DNA of 64,000 nt from Arcobacter nitrofigilis DSM 7299 (GTDB taxonomy: Bacteria; Campylobacterota; Campylobacteria; Campylobacterales; Arcobacteraceae): assembly GCF_000092245.1 (NCBI RefSeq), contig NC_014166.1, forward strand, positions 558,001 through 622,000. The letters run 5' to 3'. Made by a program: the position numbers and the translations under genes. Shown in pieces: positions 9,618 through 19,170 of the stretch (position 1 is its first letter; the number at the start of each line of letters is the position of its first letter). The notes under the pieces were generated by a model that saw only the letters and a program-made list of their open reading frames with translations, did not search any database and was not told the origin of the DNA.

Positions 9618-10798
9618 TATCTCTCCTTTATTTGTATTTTTGCATTAATAAAATTCATTACAATAGATATGAGTATACTAATTGTTAAGTAAACAGCCAT
9701 TGTCATTAGGATTATTTCTATAGCTTGACCAACTTGATTTAGTGCAGTTCCTGCAAATAGTGTTACAAGTTCTGGATAACCAATTGCTGTTGCAAGTGAT
9801 GAATTTTTCATTAAATTTAAATACTGGTTGATAACTGGAGGAATAATAACTCTTAATGCTTGAGGAAGAACAACTTTTCTTAGAATAATATGATTTTTTA
9901 ATCCTAAAGAGTTTGCTGCTTCCTTTTGTCCTTTTGGAACAGCTTCAATACCTGCCCTTACAGCTTCTGCTATATAAGTAGCTGGGTAAATACTAAGTGC
10001 AAATGATAAGGCTAAAAGTTCAGGAGTAAATGTCCATCCACCAACAAAGTTGAATCCTTTAAGTTGTGCATATTCTAGTGTTGCAGGAGAACCACTAACA
10101 AAATAAACTAAAACTGGGCTAGCAATTAAAATAACTAAAGAAGTCCAGAAAACGGGAAACTCTTCACCTGTTTCATCGTGTTTCTTTTTTGCCCATTTTG
10201 CAAGATAAACAACTGCTGCAATTGCAATTAAAAATGCAATAATAACAGACATAAAACCACTTTCTAAAATAGGTCTTGGAATATATAATCCCCTGTTATT
10301 TAAGAAAAAAGCATCCATATAAGACATAGATTGTCTAGGACCTGGGAGTGCGGCTAATACAACATTATACCAAAATAGTATTTGTAAAAGTATTGGGATA
10401 TTTCTAAATGTTTCTACATAAACTAAACATAGTTTAGAAATCATAAAGTTTTTTGATAATCTACCTATTCCAACTAACAATCCAATTATTGTAGAGAAGA
10501 ATATACCAATTCCTGAAACTAAAAGTGTATTTAAAATACCTATTATAAATACTCTACCGTAAGTGTCTGATTCTGTATAGGGAATTAGTGTTGATATGAT
10601 ACCAAATCCGGCTTCATTACCTAAAAAGTCAAATCCTGTATTAATCCCACGTTTTTCAATGTTAATAAACATATTGTGTAAAACATAATATGTAAATAGG
10701 AAAATAGCGGCAAGAGCTAATATTTGATAAATAATTGCCCTAATCTTTGGGTTATTGTAAAAAGCGACGCCCTTTACTGTTTTTTTGTGTTCTTTCAT
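9617..10798 (-). CDS. aapQ: General L-amino-acid ABC transporter, permease AapQ
   Basis: Inner-membrane permease of 393 residues. It shows the long AapQ layout: a first membrane helix at about 26-46, a core with FRNIPILLQILFWYNVV, an internal insertion with more membrane segments, and the C-terminal EAA loop EAVRAGIEAVPKGQKEAANS. The gene lies between the solute-binding protein gene, separated by a strong hairpin, and aapM, which it overlaps by one base. Partner of AapM in a heterodimeric channel. Confidence 0.92.
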   Translation of the reverse strand: MKEHKKTVKGVAFYNNPKIRAIIYQILALAAIFLFTYYVLHNMFINIEKRGINTGFDFLGNEAGFGIISTLIPYTESDTYGRVFIIGILNTLLVSGIGIFFSTIIGLLVGIGRLSKNFMISKLCLVYVETFRNIPILLQILFWYNVVLAALPGPRQSMSYMDAFFLNNRGLYIPRPILESGFMSVIIAFLIAIAAVVYLAKWAKKKHDETGEEFPVFWTSLVILIASPVLVYFVSGSPATLEYAQLKGFNFVGGWTFTPELLALSFALSIYPATYIAEAVRAGIEAVPKGQKEAANSLGLKNHIILRKVVLPQALRVIIPPVINQYLNLMKNSSLATAIGYPELVTLFAGTALNQVGQAIEIILMTMAVYLTISILISIVMNFINAKIQIKER

Positions 10799-10814
10799 TC
10801 TTTCACCTTATAAT

Positions 10815-10846
10815 TAAAAAAGGGGAAGTTTTTCTTCCCCTTTTTT
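10815..10846 (-). terminator. Hairpin between aapJ and aapQ
   Basis: G/C-rich stem (aaaaaaggggaag / cttcccctttttt) with a TTTTT loop and a T run on the minus strand. It lies inside the operon after the first gene, so it likely works as a partial terminator or 3' stabiliser that raises binding-protein mRNA relative to the permease mRNA, a common arrangement in ABC operons. Confidence 0.75.
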
Positions 10847-10882
10847 GCTATTAAATAATTTTTTTAAGTCTAAAACTTATTA

Positions 10883-11899
10883 TTATCTAATAGGTGCCCC
10901 ATATTGTAGTCCACCATTTTTCCATAGTGCATTTAATCCTCTTTCAATTTTTAAAGGAGAACCTTGACCAACATTTCTTTCGAATGACTCACCATAATTT
11001 CCAACTTGTTTGATTATGTTATATGCCCATTTTGGATCTAATCCTAAGTTTTTACCAATATCACCAGTAACACCTAATAATCTTTGGATATTTGGATTTG
11101 TGCTTTTTAACATTTCATCTACATTTTTAGAATTAACACCTAAATCTTCTGCATTTAACATTGCAATTTCAGTCCATTTAACGATATTAAACCATTTATC
11201 ATCACCTTGTCTTACAACTGGACCTAAAGGCTCTTTTGAAATAATTTCAGGAAGTACTATTGCAGAACTTGGATTTTTTAATTGAGTTCTTAATGCGTAT
11301 AATTGAGATGAATCAGAAGTTAAAGCATCACATCTACCTTCTTCAAAACCTTGGATTGTTTGTGCTGATGTATCGTAAGTAATTGGAGTATATTTCATGT
11401 TATGTGATTTGAAGTAATCTGTTAAGTTAAGCTCAGTCGTTGTACCAGCTTGGATACAAAAAGTTGCTCCATCTAACTCTTTTGCAGATTTAACACCCAA
11501 TTTTTTTGATACTAGGAAACCTTGTCCATCATAATAATTTACACCTGTAAAGTTTAAACCTAATGAAGTATCTCTTGTAGCTGTCCAAGTAGTATTTCTA
11601 GCTAATACGTCAATTTCACCACTTTGTAGTGCAGTAAATCTCTCTTTTGCATTTAAATGAGCATATTTAACTTTTGTCGCATCACCTAATACAGCAGCAG
11701 CAACTGCTCTACAAACATCAACATCAATACCTTTCCAAACCCCATCTGAATCAGGAGCAGCAAAACCTGGAAGACCAGTGTTTAGTCCACAACTTAATTT
11801 CCCGTTTTTGATAGTTGTATCTAATGTATCAGCTGATGATACAGTCGATGCAATCGCTAGTGCTGCAATACTTAAAGATAGTGTCTTTAGTAGTTTCAT
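10883..11899 (-). CDS. aapJ: General L-amino-acid ABC transporter, periplasmic binding protein
   Basis: Solute-binding protein of 338 residues exported by an N-terminal signal peptide (MKLLKTLSLSIAALAIASTV, cleavage after about residue 22). The mature part is a family 3 solute-binding fold: GKLSCGLNTGLPGFAAPD, then DVCRAVAAAVLGDATKVKY, then the R-F-T-A-L-Q-S-G-E-I-D-V segment typical of amino-acid binders; GPVVRQGDDKWFNIVKW is an AapJ/BztA-type motif. It binds L-amino acids and delivers them to AapQM. It is first in the operon, with a 228-bp gap upstream that must hold the promoter. Confidence 0.93.
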   Translation of the reverse strand: MKLLKTLSLSIAALAIASTVSSADTLDTTIKNGKLSCGLNTGLPGFAAPDSDGVWKGIDVDVCRAVAAAVLGDATKVKYAHLNAKERFTALQSGEIDVLARNTTWTATRDTSLGLNFTGVNYYDGQGFLVSKKLGVKSAKELDGATFCIQAGTTTELNLTDYFKSHNMKYTPITYDTSAQTIQGFEEGRCDALTSDSSQLYALRTQLKNPSSAIVLPEIISKEPLGPVVRQGDDKWFNIVKWTEIAMLNAEDLGVNSKNVDEMLKSTNPNIQRLLGVTGDIGKNLGLDPKWAYNIIKQVGNYGESFERNVGQGSPLKIERGLNALWKNGGLQYGAPIR

Positions 11900-12126
11900 T
11901 TTTAATCCTTTTTGTTAATTGTAAATTAATATTTAATTCATAAAAATTTTACTTCAGAAGCGTAGCAATATAATAGCAGAGCTGTATATTTTTTAACCAA
12001 TTTAGCATTTTATTGGATAAAATCTGAAATTATGACATAACTTTTACATTTACCCACTTTTTACCCACTTTTTTCAAAAAAAATTTAGGATTTTTTATTT
12101 TGGAAGAAAAAAAGTAACAAAAAGTT
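11900..12126. other. Intergenic region between aapJ and napD with an 11-bp tandem repeat
   Basis: This gap holds the aapJ promoter (minus strand) and the end of the nap operon. A tandem repeat of ttacccacttt occurs at 12050-12060 and 12061-12071. A weak dyad (ccaat ... attgg) lies at about 11998-12016. No gene is seen. I cannot tell whether the repeats bind a regulator or belong to the nap 3' end. Confidence 0.5.
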
Positions 12127-12507
12127 CTATTTATCTTCTAAATGTTTTGAGAAACTATATAAGTCTTTTTTCTTTAAATCTCCATTATAAACAATTTTAT
12201 TCGGATCAATATTATCGTCTTTTAACATATTTGGAACAGCATCTGCATTATTTAATACTTTTATATTTTCATCTAGTTCATCTTCACTATATGCCATTTG
12301 CATATCAGCACTTATAACATGAGGAATTGCTTCTATTATTCGTAGTTTCTCTAACTCCTCTTTTACACTAGCACCTTCAATAGTGATGATAACTCTTCCT
12401 TTTTCATCATGCATATGATAATCACAGGCTTTACAGTTTTTTAAGTCCTCTATGACTTGCTCTAAATATTTTGGTAGTGTTTGAACTACTATGCTTGAAA
12501 TGTTCAT
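12127..12507 (-). CDS. napD: Nitrate reductase assembly chaperone NapD
   Basis: Small cytoplasmic chaperone of 126 residues that binds the Tat signal of NapA and assists cofactor loading. The N-terminus MNISSIVVQTLPKYLEQVIE is the typical first strand and helix of the ferredoxin-like NapD fold, followed by DEKGRVIITIEGAS and a helix-strand ending in ADMQMAYSEDEL. The C-terminal 40 residues are an extra tail. It is the last gene of napAGHBFLD, one base after napL. Similarity is modest, as usual for NapD, so the operon position carries much of the weight. Confidence 0.85.
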   Translation of the reverse strand: MNISSIVVQTLPKYLEQVIEDLKNCKACDYHMHDEKGRVIITIEGASVKEELEKLRIIEAIPHVISADMQMAYSEDELDENIKVLNNADAVPNMLKDDNIDPNKIVYNGDLKKKDLYSFSKHLEDK

Positions 12508-12508
12508 T

Positions 12509-13459
12509 TTATTCCTTTATTTTGTAATAGTTTATTTTATTATCATCACTTGCTACTAAAACTTCATTGTCCTTTATAAATAAAATTTTAGTAAGTGTCA
12601 TTTTATTTTCTTTTAATAGATGTAAATCTTTTCTTGATGAAGTATCAAAAATAGTTACATCATTATTTTCATTTGATGAGTAAGCTGCTAGTGTTCCTTT
12701 TGAATTTAAAGCACAAGAATATATTAAAAAATTTGACTCTTTATAATATGTATCATTTTTTGAATAAAATACAGCTCTTCTATCTTGACCTGCTGTTATG
12801 ATTTTCTCATTTTTAAAATCTACTTGAAAGACATTATCTAGGTTTTGACCTTTGTAGGTTTTTAGTAAGTCTCCTGTTTTTACATCACATAGTTTTAAGT
12901 TTCCACTTTCATCTGCAATTAAAATTTCCTTTTTGTTTTCACTTAGTGCAAAATAAGAAAATCTTGATTGACTGATTTGTTTATCATATATAATTTTTTT
13001 CTTATTCACATTATATAAGAGTAATTCATTACTTAGAAGTGAAAGTACAATTTTTTCGTCGTTTATAAATTTTGCTCGTGCAATAAACAACTGTTTTTCA
13101 TCAGAAATGATATTTCTTATTTTCCCATTTTCAAAGATGTCAATTTTTCTTGCACCTTTTTTCCCTTGGGATAAAATTAAAACTTTATTGTTTAATACAT
13201 CAATAGAATATATTTTACTATTAATAACCTCTCCCATAAAGTTCTTTATTTGTGGAATTGTAATATTTGAAATTAGTTTGAAATCTTTTAAGTTAAAGAT
13301 ATTTATTATCCCAGCACTTGTTGAAACAAATAATTTATCATTATTTATTACTAAATCAGTTGCTCCTGCACTTATATTGAGTGTTTTTGTTGGTATTATT
13401 TCATTTGCGTTTAAAAAAGATATTACAAATATTACAAGTAAAATTTTTACAGTATTCAT
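12509..13459 (-). CDS. napL: Nap accessory protein NapL, exported beta-propeller-like
   Basis: Protein of 316 residues with a signal peptide (MNTVKILLVIFVISFLNANE). The rest is a run of about seven beta-rich WD-like repeats of about 40 residues, for example DKLFVSTSAGIINIFNLKDF and DESGNLKLCDVKTGDLLKTY. Position between napF and napD identifies it as NapL, found in Campylobacterota nap operons; its biochemical role is not firmly known, with a part in NapA maturation or electron delivery proposed. Two bases separate it from napF. Confidence 0.82.
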   Translation of the reverse strand: MNTVKILLVIFVISFLNANEIIPTKTLNISAGATDLVINNDKLFVSTSAGIINIFNLKDFKLISNITIPQIKNFMGEVINSKIYSIDVLNNKVLILSQGKKGARKIDIFENGKIRNIISDEKQLFIARAKFINDEKIVLSLLSNELLLYNVNKKKIIYDKQISQSRFSYFALSENKKEILIADESGNLKLCDVKTGDLLKTYKGQNLDNVFQVDFKNEKIITAGQDRRAVFYSKNDTYYKESNFLIYSCALNSKGTLAAYSSNENNDVTIFDTSSRKDLHLLKENKMTLTKILFIKDNEVLVASDDNKINYYKIKE

Positions 13460-13461
13460 TC

Positions 13462-13938
13462 TTATCCTATTTTTATTGCATTAGTTGGACAAACTTTTAA
13501 ACAAAACCCACAAGAAGTACAATTTTCATTTATTTGGGGTCTAAACATTCCTAAGAATTTTATAGCATCATCAAGACAAGGATCCTTACAAGAAAAACAC
13601 ATAGTTTGATTCCAGCTTAGACATTCTAAAATATTTATTTCTATTTTTGCAGAGATATTTTTTTTGTATTCGAGTTTTAAAACTTCACTTGGGCAAACTT
13701 TTGCACACTCATCACAAAAAGTACATCCACTCTTTGTAAAATCTAGTTTTGGCGTTTTATCTTTTTGTATTATTATAATATTTACTTCACAAGAGTTGGC
13801 ACATAAGCCCTCACATTTAATACATTCACTTAAAAAGAGTGCTTCATTATTGAAATATGGTGGGCGAATTACTTTCTCTTGCTTTTCATTATTTTTAAAT
13901 GATGAAGCAAGAGAGCTAAATAGCTCTCTTCTTTTCAT
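13462..13938 (-). CDS. napF: Ferredoxin-type protein NapF
   Basis: Iron-sulfur protein of 158 residues. The start MKRRELFSSLASSF is typical of NapF and is not a full Tat signal. Four cysteine clusters follow: CIKCEGLCANSC (an atypical first one), CTFCDECAKVCP, CFSCKDPC and CTSCGFCLKVCP. In other bacteria NapF is cytoplasmic and helps mature NapA or feed its iron-sulfur centre. It sits between napB and napL with 2-3 bp gaps, so it is part of one transcript. Confidence 0.9.
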   Translation of the reverse strand: MKRRELFSSLASSFKNNEKQEKVIRPPYFNNEALFLSECIKCEGLCANSCEVNIIIIQKDKTPKLDFTKSGCTFCDECAKVCPSEVLKLEYKKNISAKIEINILECLSWNQTMCFSCKDPCLDDAIKFLGMFRPQINENCTSCGFCLKVCPTNAIKIG

Positions 13939-13941
13939 AAT

Positions 13942-14550
13942 TTATTTTACACCCTCATCTATATTTTTGATTAGATTTGATGAATTTTTTTCACCTTTTT
14001 CTCTAAAGTCTGCTTTGAAGTTATTTCCAACAACTAATTTTGTATCTGATTGAGGAACATGGCATTGGCTACAGTTAAATCTTGCTCCTGCTAAATGTCC
14101 TAAGTTTTTTTGTGCTGGAAGTTTCAAATCACTCGTATTTACAATTATTTTTCCATCTTTTTCAATTCTACCACTTTGAGATAAAGAAGTTTTAGGTCTA
14201 AAATCTATAAGGTGTGTTTTTGGTACAGGAACTGCTCCCATAGAAGCAGCAACTGCTGGGTCATGACACATAATACATTGATTATTATCTATAGTTATTG
14301 GTAACATTCCTTCAACATCATGGGGAATCATAGGTGGAGCATTTTCAAATGCTCTATCAATTTTTGTTGATGTTCCAGCTGGGGTTTTTGTATAATCCGT
14401 TTTGTCTGGAACAGTACTTTTTTCAGTATAAATATCTGCTTTTCTTAAGCCTAAAGACTCTTCTGAATAAGTTTTTTGAGCAATAGCACAACCTGTAACA
14501 AATATCGCAGTTATTGTTGCTAATCCTAAAGTTATTTTAGTAATTTTCAT
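13942..14550 (-). CDS. napB: Periplasmic nitrate reductase, diheme cytochrome subunit NapB
   Basis: Exported c-type cytochrome of 202 residues that passes electrons to NapA. The signal region (MKITKITLGLATITAIFVTG then CAIAQK) resembles a lipoprotein signal, with Cys 21 as possible anchor. Two heme-binding sites are visible, CIMCH at about residues 92-96 and CSQCH at about 158-162, with further His residues for axial ligands (PMIPHDVEG, KTHLIDFRP). Order after napH and before napF matches epsilon-type operons. Confidence 0.95.
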   Translation of the reverse strand: MKITKITLGLATITAIFVTGCAIAQKTYSEESLGLRKADIYTEKSTVPDKTDYTKTPAGTSTKIDRAFENAPPMIPHDVEGMLPITIDNNQCIMCHDPAVAASMGAVPVPKTHLIDFRPKTSLSQSGRIEKDGKIIVNTSDLKLPAQKNLGHLAGARFNCSQCHVPQSDTKLVVGNNFKADFREKGEKNSSNLIKNIDEGVK

Positions 14551-14559
14551 TTTTTTCTC

Positions 14560-15375
14560 CTATTTTTTTGCAAATCTATTGATTATTGAAAAATTTAAAG
14601 CCTCATCTTCACAAACTTCAATACATCTAGCACAATTAGTACACTCACCTGATAGAACAGGGATTGACTCTTTTCCTATCATTGATAAAACCTGATTCTC
14701 ATGGCATACTTCTTTACACTTCATACATTCAGTGCATTTTATATGGTTATGAGTAACTTTTAAAAAGCTATATTTACCCACAAGTGAATAAAATCCACCA
14801 AGAGGACAAATATGACCACACCATCCATTTTTTAAAACAAAAAGATCAAAAAGAAAAATGATAAGTATCGCAGCCCAACCAAATCCAAGGCCAAAAACTA
14901 AACCTCTATGAACCATAGATATAGGTGAAATAAATTCAAAAGCACTTACACCTAAGATAGTTGACAATATTAAGCTTAAAGCTAAAACCCAATATCTAAT
15001 ATTTCTACTTGCAGGTTGTTTTTTTTGTATGGTGTCAAATCTTAATTTTCTTCTAATAAATGAACTTAAATCAGTTATTAAATTAATAGGACAAATCCAT
15101 GAACAAAAAACTCTTCCTCCAATAAAAAAATAAAACATTGTTATTATTGATGCACCTACGATTATATTTGTTGAAATTAAAGCACCTGCAAAAATCATTT
15201 GTAAAACAGCAAGTGGATCACTTAAAGGAATTGTTCCAAATATTAAAGATGAACTTAAATTACCTTGTAAAATAGTTAGTCCATAAATATTTGCAAGAAT
15301 ATATAAAGTCATAATTGATATTTGACTTACTCTTCTTAAAATAAGATATGGGTTTTTTAAAATCATTTTAATCAT
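14560..15375 (-). CDS. napH: Quinol dehydrogenase membrane component NapH
   Basis: Membrane polyferredoxin of 271 residues with four predicted helices (about 17-40, 58-85, 118-140, 150-172). Two membrane-proximal CxxxCP motifs (CSWICP and CGHICP) are NapH signatures, and two 4Fe-4S clusters follow at the C-terminus (CTECMKCKEVC and CTNCARCIEVC). With NapG it takes electrons from menaquinol to NapB, replacing NapC, which is absent here. The gene overlaps napG by 8 bp. Confidence 0.95.
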   Translation of the reverse strand: MIKMILKNPYLILRRVSQISIMTLYILANIYGLTILQGNLSSSLIFGTIPLSDPLAVLQMIFAGALISTNIIVGASIITMFYFFIGGRVFCSWICPINLITDLSSFIRRKLRFDTIQKKQPASRNIRYWVLALSLILSTILGVSAFEFISPISMVHRGLVFGLGFGWAAILIIFLFDLFVLKNGWCGHICPLGGFYSLVGKYSFLKVTHNHIKCTECMKCKEVCHENQVLSMIGKESIPVLSGECTNCARCIEVCEDEALNFSIINRFAKK

Positions 15376-16150
15376 CTAATAAATCCCCCATATCATTTAA
15401 AGAATCAATTGCCTTATCTTTACTTATTTTTGTTGTTGTTTTAATCTCTTTTGCATTTTTAACTCTTCTTTGATCTTTCTCATCCCAACCTTTTACATAA
15501 TAATCGCCTGCTTTTCCTAAAGCAACTTCTCTGGGTAGAACAAAAATTGAAGCTTTTTGTGTAACACATGCTCTTTCACACAAGCCACATCCAGTACAAA
15601 CATCTGTATGAACAACTGGTTTCATAAAAGAGTGTTTTCCTGTTCTCTCATTTTTCTCATACTCAATAGTAATAGCTTGACCCAATATTGGGCAGGCTCT
15701 ATAACATGCATCACATTGTATACCCCAAAAAGCAATACAGCTTTGGCTATCCACAATGGCAACACCCATTTGAGCACTATTGATATCCAGTTTTCCATTT
15801 GTACTAACTAATTTTTCATCTAAGGCATTAGTTGGACAAACAGGAACACATGGGATATCTATACACATATAACAAGGTATATCCCTTGGGTTAAAAAATG
15901 GTGTTCCAAGAGGCTTATTATCTCCTGGCTTTGCTAGTTTTAGAGTATCAAAAGGGCATGCTTCAACGCACAATCCACATTTGATACATGTTGATAAAAA
16001 ATCTTTTTCTTTTAATGCACCTGGCGGTCTAAGTATTAATTTAGAGGCAGTTAATTCATCAACATAAGCACTCCAAATTAAACCACTAAGGCATACAAGA
16101 CCTACTGTTCTTGCACTTTTTAAAAGAAATTCTCTTCTATCATTATTCAT
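15368..16150 (-). CDS. napG: Ferredoxin-type quinol dehydrogenase component NapG
   Basis: Tat-exported iron-sulfur protein of 260 residues. The N-terminus has the twin-arginine motif RREFLLKSARTVG. Four 4Fe-4S clusters are recognisable: CIKCGLCVEACP, CYMCIDIPCVPVCP, CIAFWGIQCDACYRACP and CTGCGLCERAC. It docks on NapH on the periplasmic side and relays electrons from quinol. It lies 11 bp downstream of napA and overlaps napH. Confidence 0.95.
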   Translation of the reverse strand: MNNDRREFLLKSARTVGLVCLSGLIWSAYVDELTASKLILRPPGALKEKDFLSTCIKCGLCVEACPFDTLKLAKPGDNKPLGTPFFNPRDIPCYMCIDIPCVPVCPTNALDEKLVSTNGKLDINSAQMGVAIVDSQSCIAFWGIQCDACYRACPILGQAITIEYEKNERTGKHSFMKPVVHTDVCTGCGLCERACVTQKASIFVLPREVALGKAGDYYVKGWDEKDQRRVKNAKEIKTTTKISKDKAIDSLNDMGDLLDD

Positions 16151-16161
16151 TTTCTCTTCTT

Positions 16162-18984
16162 TTATGCTTTATAAATTTTTACAGCACATTTTTTATAATC
16201 TGTTTGTTTTGACATTGGGCAAGTTGCATCCAAACAAACTTTATTTATAAATACTTTTTCATCAAACCATGGAACAAAAACTAAACCTCTTGAAGGTCTA
16301 TTTCTTCCCCTTGTTTCAACTCTAGCTTTTACTTTTCCTCTTCTTGATTCAACCCATGCTAATTCACCTTGTTTTACACCATATTTTTTTGCATCAACAG
16401 GGTGCATATAACATAAAGCTTCTGGAACTGCTCTAAAAAGTTCTGGAACTCTCATAGTCATAGTTCCTGAATGCCAATGTTCTAAAACTCTTCCCGTACA
16501 CATCCATACTGGATACTCTTCATTTGGCATTTCTGGTGCATCCATATATGGTCTTGCAAATATTTTTGCTTTATTGATTAAAGGTTTTTTATCTTTATTT
16601 GTAATTCCATTTAAATCTCCAAATGGAAGTGCTTTTGCAATTTTTCCGTAAAAGGCATGAGAGTTATTTGTACCTGCTTCTTTTACTGCATGGGCAGCAT
16701 AAGGGTCATATTTAACATTAAATCGCCATTGTGTCTCTTTTCCATCTACAACTGGCCATTTAAGTCCTCTTACTTTATGATAAGTATCAAAATCAGCTAA
16801 ATCATGACCATGACCTCTACCAAAACTAGCATACTCTTCAAATAGATATTTTTGAATAAAGAAACCATACCCACCAAATACTTTTCCGTCACTTCCTACA
16901 ACATTTCTGTTATCTCCAAATACTTCAGAGTTATCAAATCCTGCTTGAATAGGATCATCTAAATCAGCTTTGTAAGATTTTGCTTTGTCATTTGCAAATA
17001 AGATGTCATACATAGTAGTATTTTCATCATAACCCATTTTTTTAGCTTCTTCTATTACATTTGGAAGTTTTTTCTTACCATTAGTACTTAGAAGTGGTTG
17101 TTCACCCCATAAATCTTTTACTGTAAATCTTTTTGATAGTTCAACCCATTGCCAAGTATCACTCATAGCATCACCTACTGGTAATACTTGTTGTCTCCAA
17201 TGTTGAGTTCTTCTTTCAGCATTTCCATAAGCTCCCCATTTTTCATAAATCATAGCAGATGGTAAAATCAAATCAGATACTTTTGCAGAAATACCAGGAT
17301 ACCCGTCACTTGTAACAATAAAGTTATCCATTTTTCTAGCTGCTTTTATCCAATGTGAGGCACTTGCACTATCTTGGTAAGGATTACAAACATTAACCCA
17401 AGCAAATTTCATAAAACCATCTTCTAAGTCTCTATGAATTTTCATAATGTCTTGATGACCTTTTGGATTTAAAGTTCCTTGAGGAATTCCCCAAACTTTT
17501 TCAGCAATACTTCTATGTTTTGGATTTGCTACCATCATATCAGCTGGTAATCTATGTGCAAATGTTCCAACTTCTCTAGCTGTTCCACAAGCACTTGGTT
17601 GTCCTGTAAGTGAAAATGCTCCAGAACCTGGTTTCGCTTGTTTATTTAATAAAAAGTGTACATTATAAGCTAAAGTATTTACCCATGAACCTCTTGTATG
17701 TTGATTCATACCCATAGTCCAAAAAGATACAATTTTTCTATTTTTTTCAATATAAAGATCAGCTAACTCTTTGATTTTCTTTTTAAAATCTTCATCTGAC
17801 TCATCAGGATTACCTTTTGACACTTGGGTAACATAATCAGCATTATATGGTTCTAAGAATTTTTTATACTCTTCAAAAGATATTTCCCAGTGTTTTAATC
17901 CAGCATTTTTATTAACCATCATATCACCCTCTTTATATCCATAAGGAGCTAAGGCTGGTGCTTCATCTTTTGATACTACTTTTTGCATCTCTTTTGAGAT
18001 AGTTTCCATCTCTTTATCTGTATATTTACCTTCAACTATTGATTTTTCATCAGATCTTCTCATTCCATAACCCATGTTAACTGGGCTTGCTGCAAAGATA
18101 ATATTATTTTTAACAAAATTCCAATCAATAGCTTCTGGATGATTGTAAACTATTTCTCTTGCTATATAATTCCATAATGCTAAATCTGAATTTGGTTTAA
18201 AAATGATTTCAGTATCAGCTAAATCTGAGGTTCTATGTCTATAAGTAGTAAGATTTATAACTTTTACTTTATCAGGATTTGATAATTTTCTATCTGTAAC
18301 TCTTGACCATAAAATAGGATGCATCTCTGCCATATTTGAACCCCATGATACAACAGTATCAGTAAGTTCAATATCATCATAACAACCACTTGGCTCATCA
18401 ATACCAAATGTTTGGTAAAAACCAACAACAGCACTTGCCATACAGTGTCTAGCATTTGGATCAATTGCATTTGATCTAAAACCAGCTTTCATCATTTTTT
18501 GAGCTGCATAACCTTCCATAACTGTATATTGTCCACTTGCAAATATACCAATTCCTTCAGGACCTTTCTCTTTTAGAGCTTTTTTCATATGAAATTCCAT
18601 TTCATCAAATGCTCTTTCCCAAGAAATAGGTGTAAACTCACCATTTTTATCAAATTCACCTTTTTGGTTAACTCTTAATAATGGTTGTTTTAATCTATCT
18701 GCACCATACATAATTTTTGCATTGAAGTAACCTTTAATACAATTAAGTCCTCTATTTACTGGAGCTGCAGGGTCACCTTTTACTGCAACGATTTTACCGC
18801 CTTTAGTTGCAAGCATAATCCCACAACCAGTACCACAAAATCTACATGCAGCCTTATCCCATCTCCAGCCACCTTCAGCTTCGTTTGCTTTTGCTTGAAC
18901 AGAAGTTGGTATATTCATACCAATAGCTGCTGCTGCACTTGCTGCTGCTGAGCTTTTTAAGAATTCTCTTCTTGATAATGTCAT
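16162..18984 (-). CDS. napA: Periplasmic nitrate reductase catalytic subunit
   Basis: Reduces nitrate to nitrite in the periplasm using bis-MGD molybdenum and one 4Fe-4S cluster. The 940-residue length fits the long epsilon-type NapA, larger than the roughly 830-residue enterobacterial form. A Tat signal ([20 protein letters not shown]) is followed by the cluster motif [11 protein letters not shown] with GLNCIKGYF, and the presumed Mo-ligand cysteine in [14 protein letters not shown]. The C-terminus [11 protein letters not shown] is typical. It is first in the operon napAGHBFLD; a near-consensus FNR-type box lies upstream at 19055-19068. Confidence 0.98.
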   Translation of the reverse strand: MTLSRREFLKSSAAASAAAAIGMNIPTSVQAKANEAEGGWRWDKAACRFCGTGCGIMLATKGGKIVAVKGDPAAPVNRGLNCIKGYFNAKIMYGADRLKQPLLRVNQKGEFDKNGEFTPISWERAFDEMEFHMKKALKEKGPEGIGIFASGQYTVMEGYAAQKMMKAGFRSNAIDPNARHCMASAVVGFYQTFGIDEPSGCYDDIELTDTVVSWGSNMAEMHPILWSRVTDRKLSNPDKVKVINLTTYRHRTSDLADTEIIFKPNSDLALWNYIAREIVYNHPEAIDWNFVKNNIIFAASPVNMGYGMRRSDEKSIVEGKYTDKEMETISKEMQKVVSKDEAPALAPYGYKEGDMMVNKNAGLKHWEISFEEYKKFLEPYNADYVTQVSKGNPDESDEDFKKKIKELADLYIEKNRKIVSFWTMGMNQHTRGSWVNTLAYNVHFLLNKQAKPGSGAFSLTGQPSACGTAREVGTFAHRLPADMMVANPKHRSIAEKVWGIPQGTLNPKGHQDIMKIHRDLEDGFMKFAWVNVCNPYQDSASASHWIKAARKMDNFIVTSDGYPGISAKVSDLILPSAMIYEKWGAYGNAERRTQHWRQQVLPVGDAMSDTWQWVELSKRFTVKDLWGEQPLLSTNGKKKLPNVIEEAKKMGYDENTTMYDILFANDKAKSYKADLDDPIQAGFDNSEVFGDNRNVVGSDGKVFGGYGFFIQKYLFEEYASFGRGHGHDLADFDTYHKVRGLKWPVVDGKETQWRFNVKYDPYAAHAVKEAGTNNSHAFYGKIAKALPFGDLNGITNKDKKPLINKAKIFARPYMDAPEMPNEEYPVWMCTGRVLEHWHSGTMTMRVPELFRAVPEALCYMHPVDAKKYGVKQGELAWVESRRGKVKARVETRGRNRPSRGLVFVPWFDEKVFINKVCLDATCPMSKQTDYKKCAVKIYKA

Positions 18985-19026
18985 CTTATCTCCTTTGAAA
19001 AGTTTAAGTCAATTTCTAACTTCCTA

Positions 19027-19068
19027 ATTCTAACTATTATAATTCACATAATCCTTGACTTTAATCAA
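19027..19068 (-). promoter_or_regulatory. napA promoter with FNR-type box at class II spacing
   Basis: Bases 19055-19068 read ttgactttaatcaa, matching the FNR consensus TTGAT-N4-ATCAA at 9 of 10 positions. On the minus strand a TAGAAT -10 hexamer lies at 19027-19032. The distance between box centre and -10 centre is 32 bp, as expected for a Crp/Fnr activator centred at -41.5, with transcription starting near 19020 and a leader of about 36 nt. The box is centred about 78 bp upstream of a second, rightward promoter (TATAAT at 19128-19133). Confidence 0.7.
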
Positions 19069-19127
19069 TTTTTATAAGTTTTAATTAAGGAGTGTTTTTG
19101 TCCTATTACTTTTGTGTTATATTTTGT

Positions 19128-19133
19128 TATAAT
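19128..19133 (+). promoter_or_regulatory. -10 element upstream of the TrpD2-like gene
   Basis: TATAAT preceded by TGT gives an extended -10-like site; transcription would start near 19140, about 30 nt before the start codon at 19171. No clear -35 is visible, which is usual for Campylobacterota promoters. Confidence 0.5.
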
Positions 19134-19170
19134 AAATCAAAAAATCAATAGATATTATTTTGGAGTTTAT

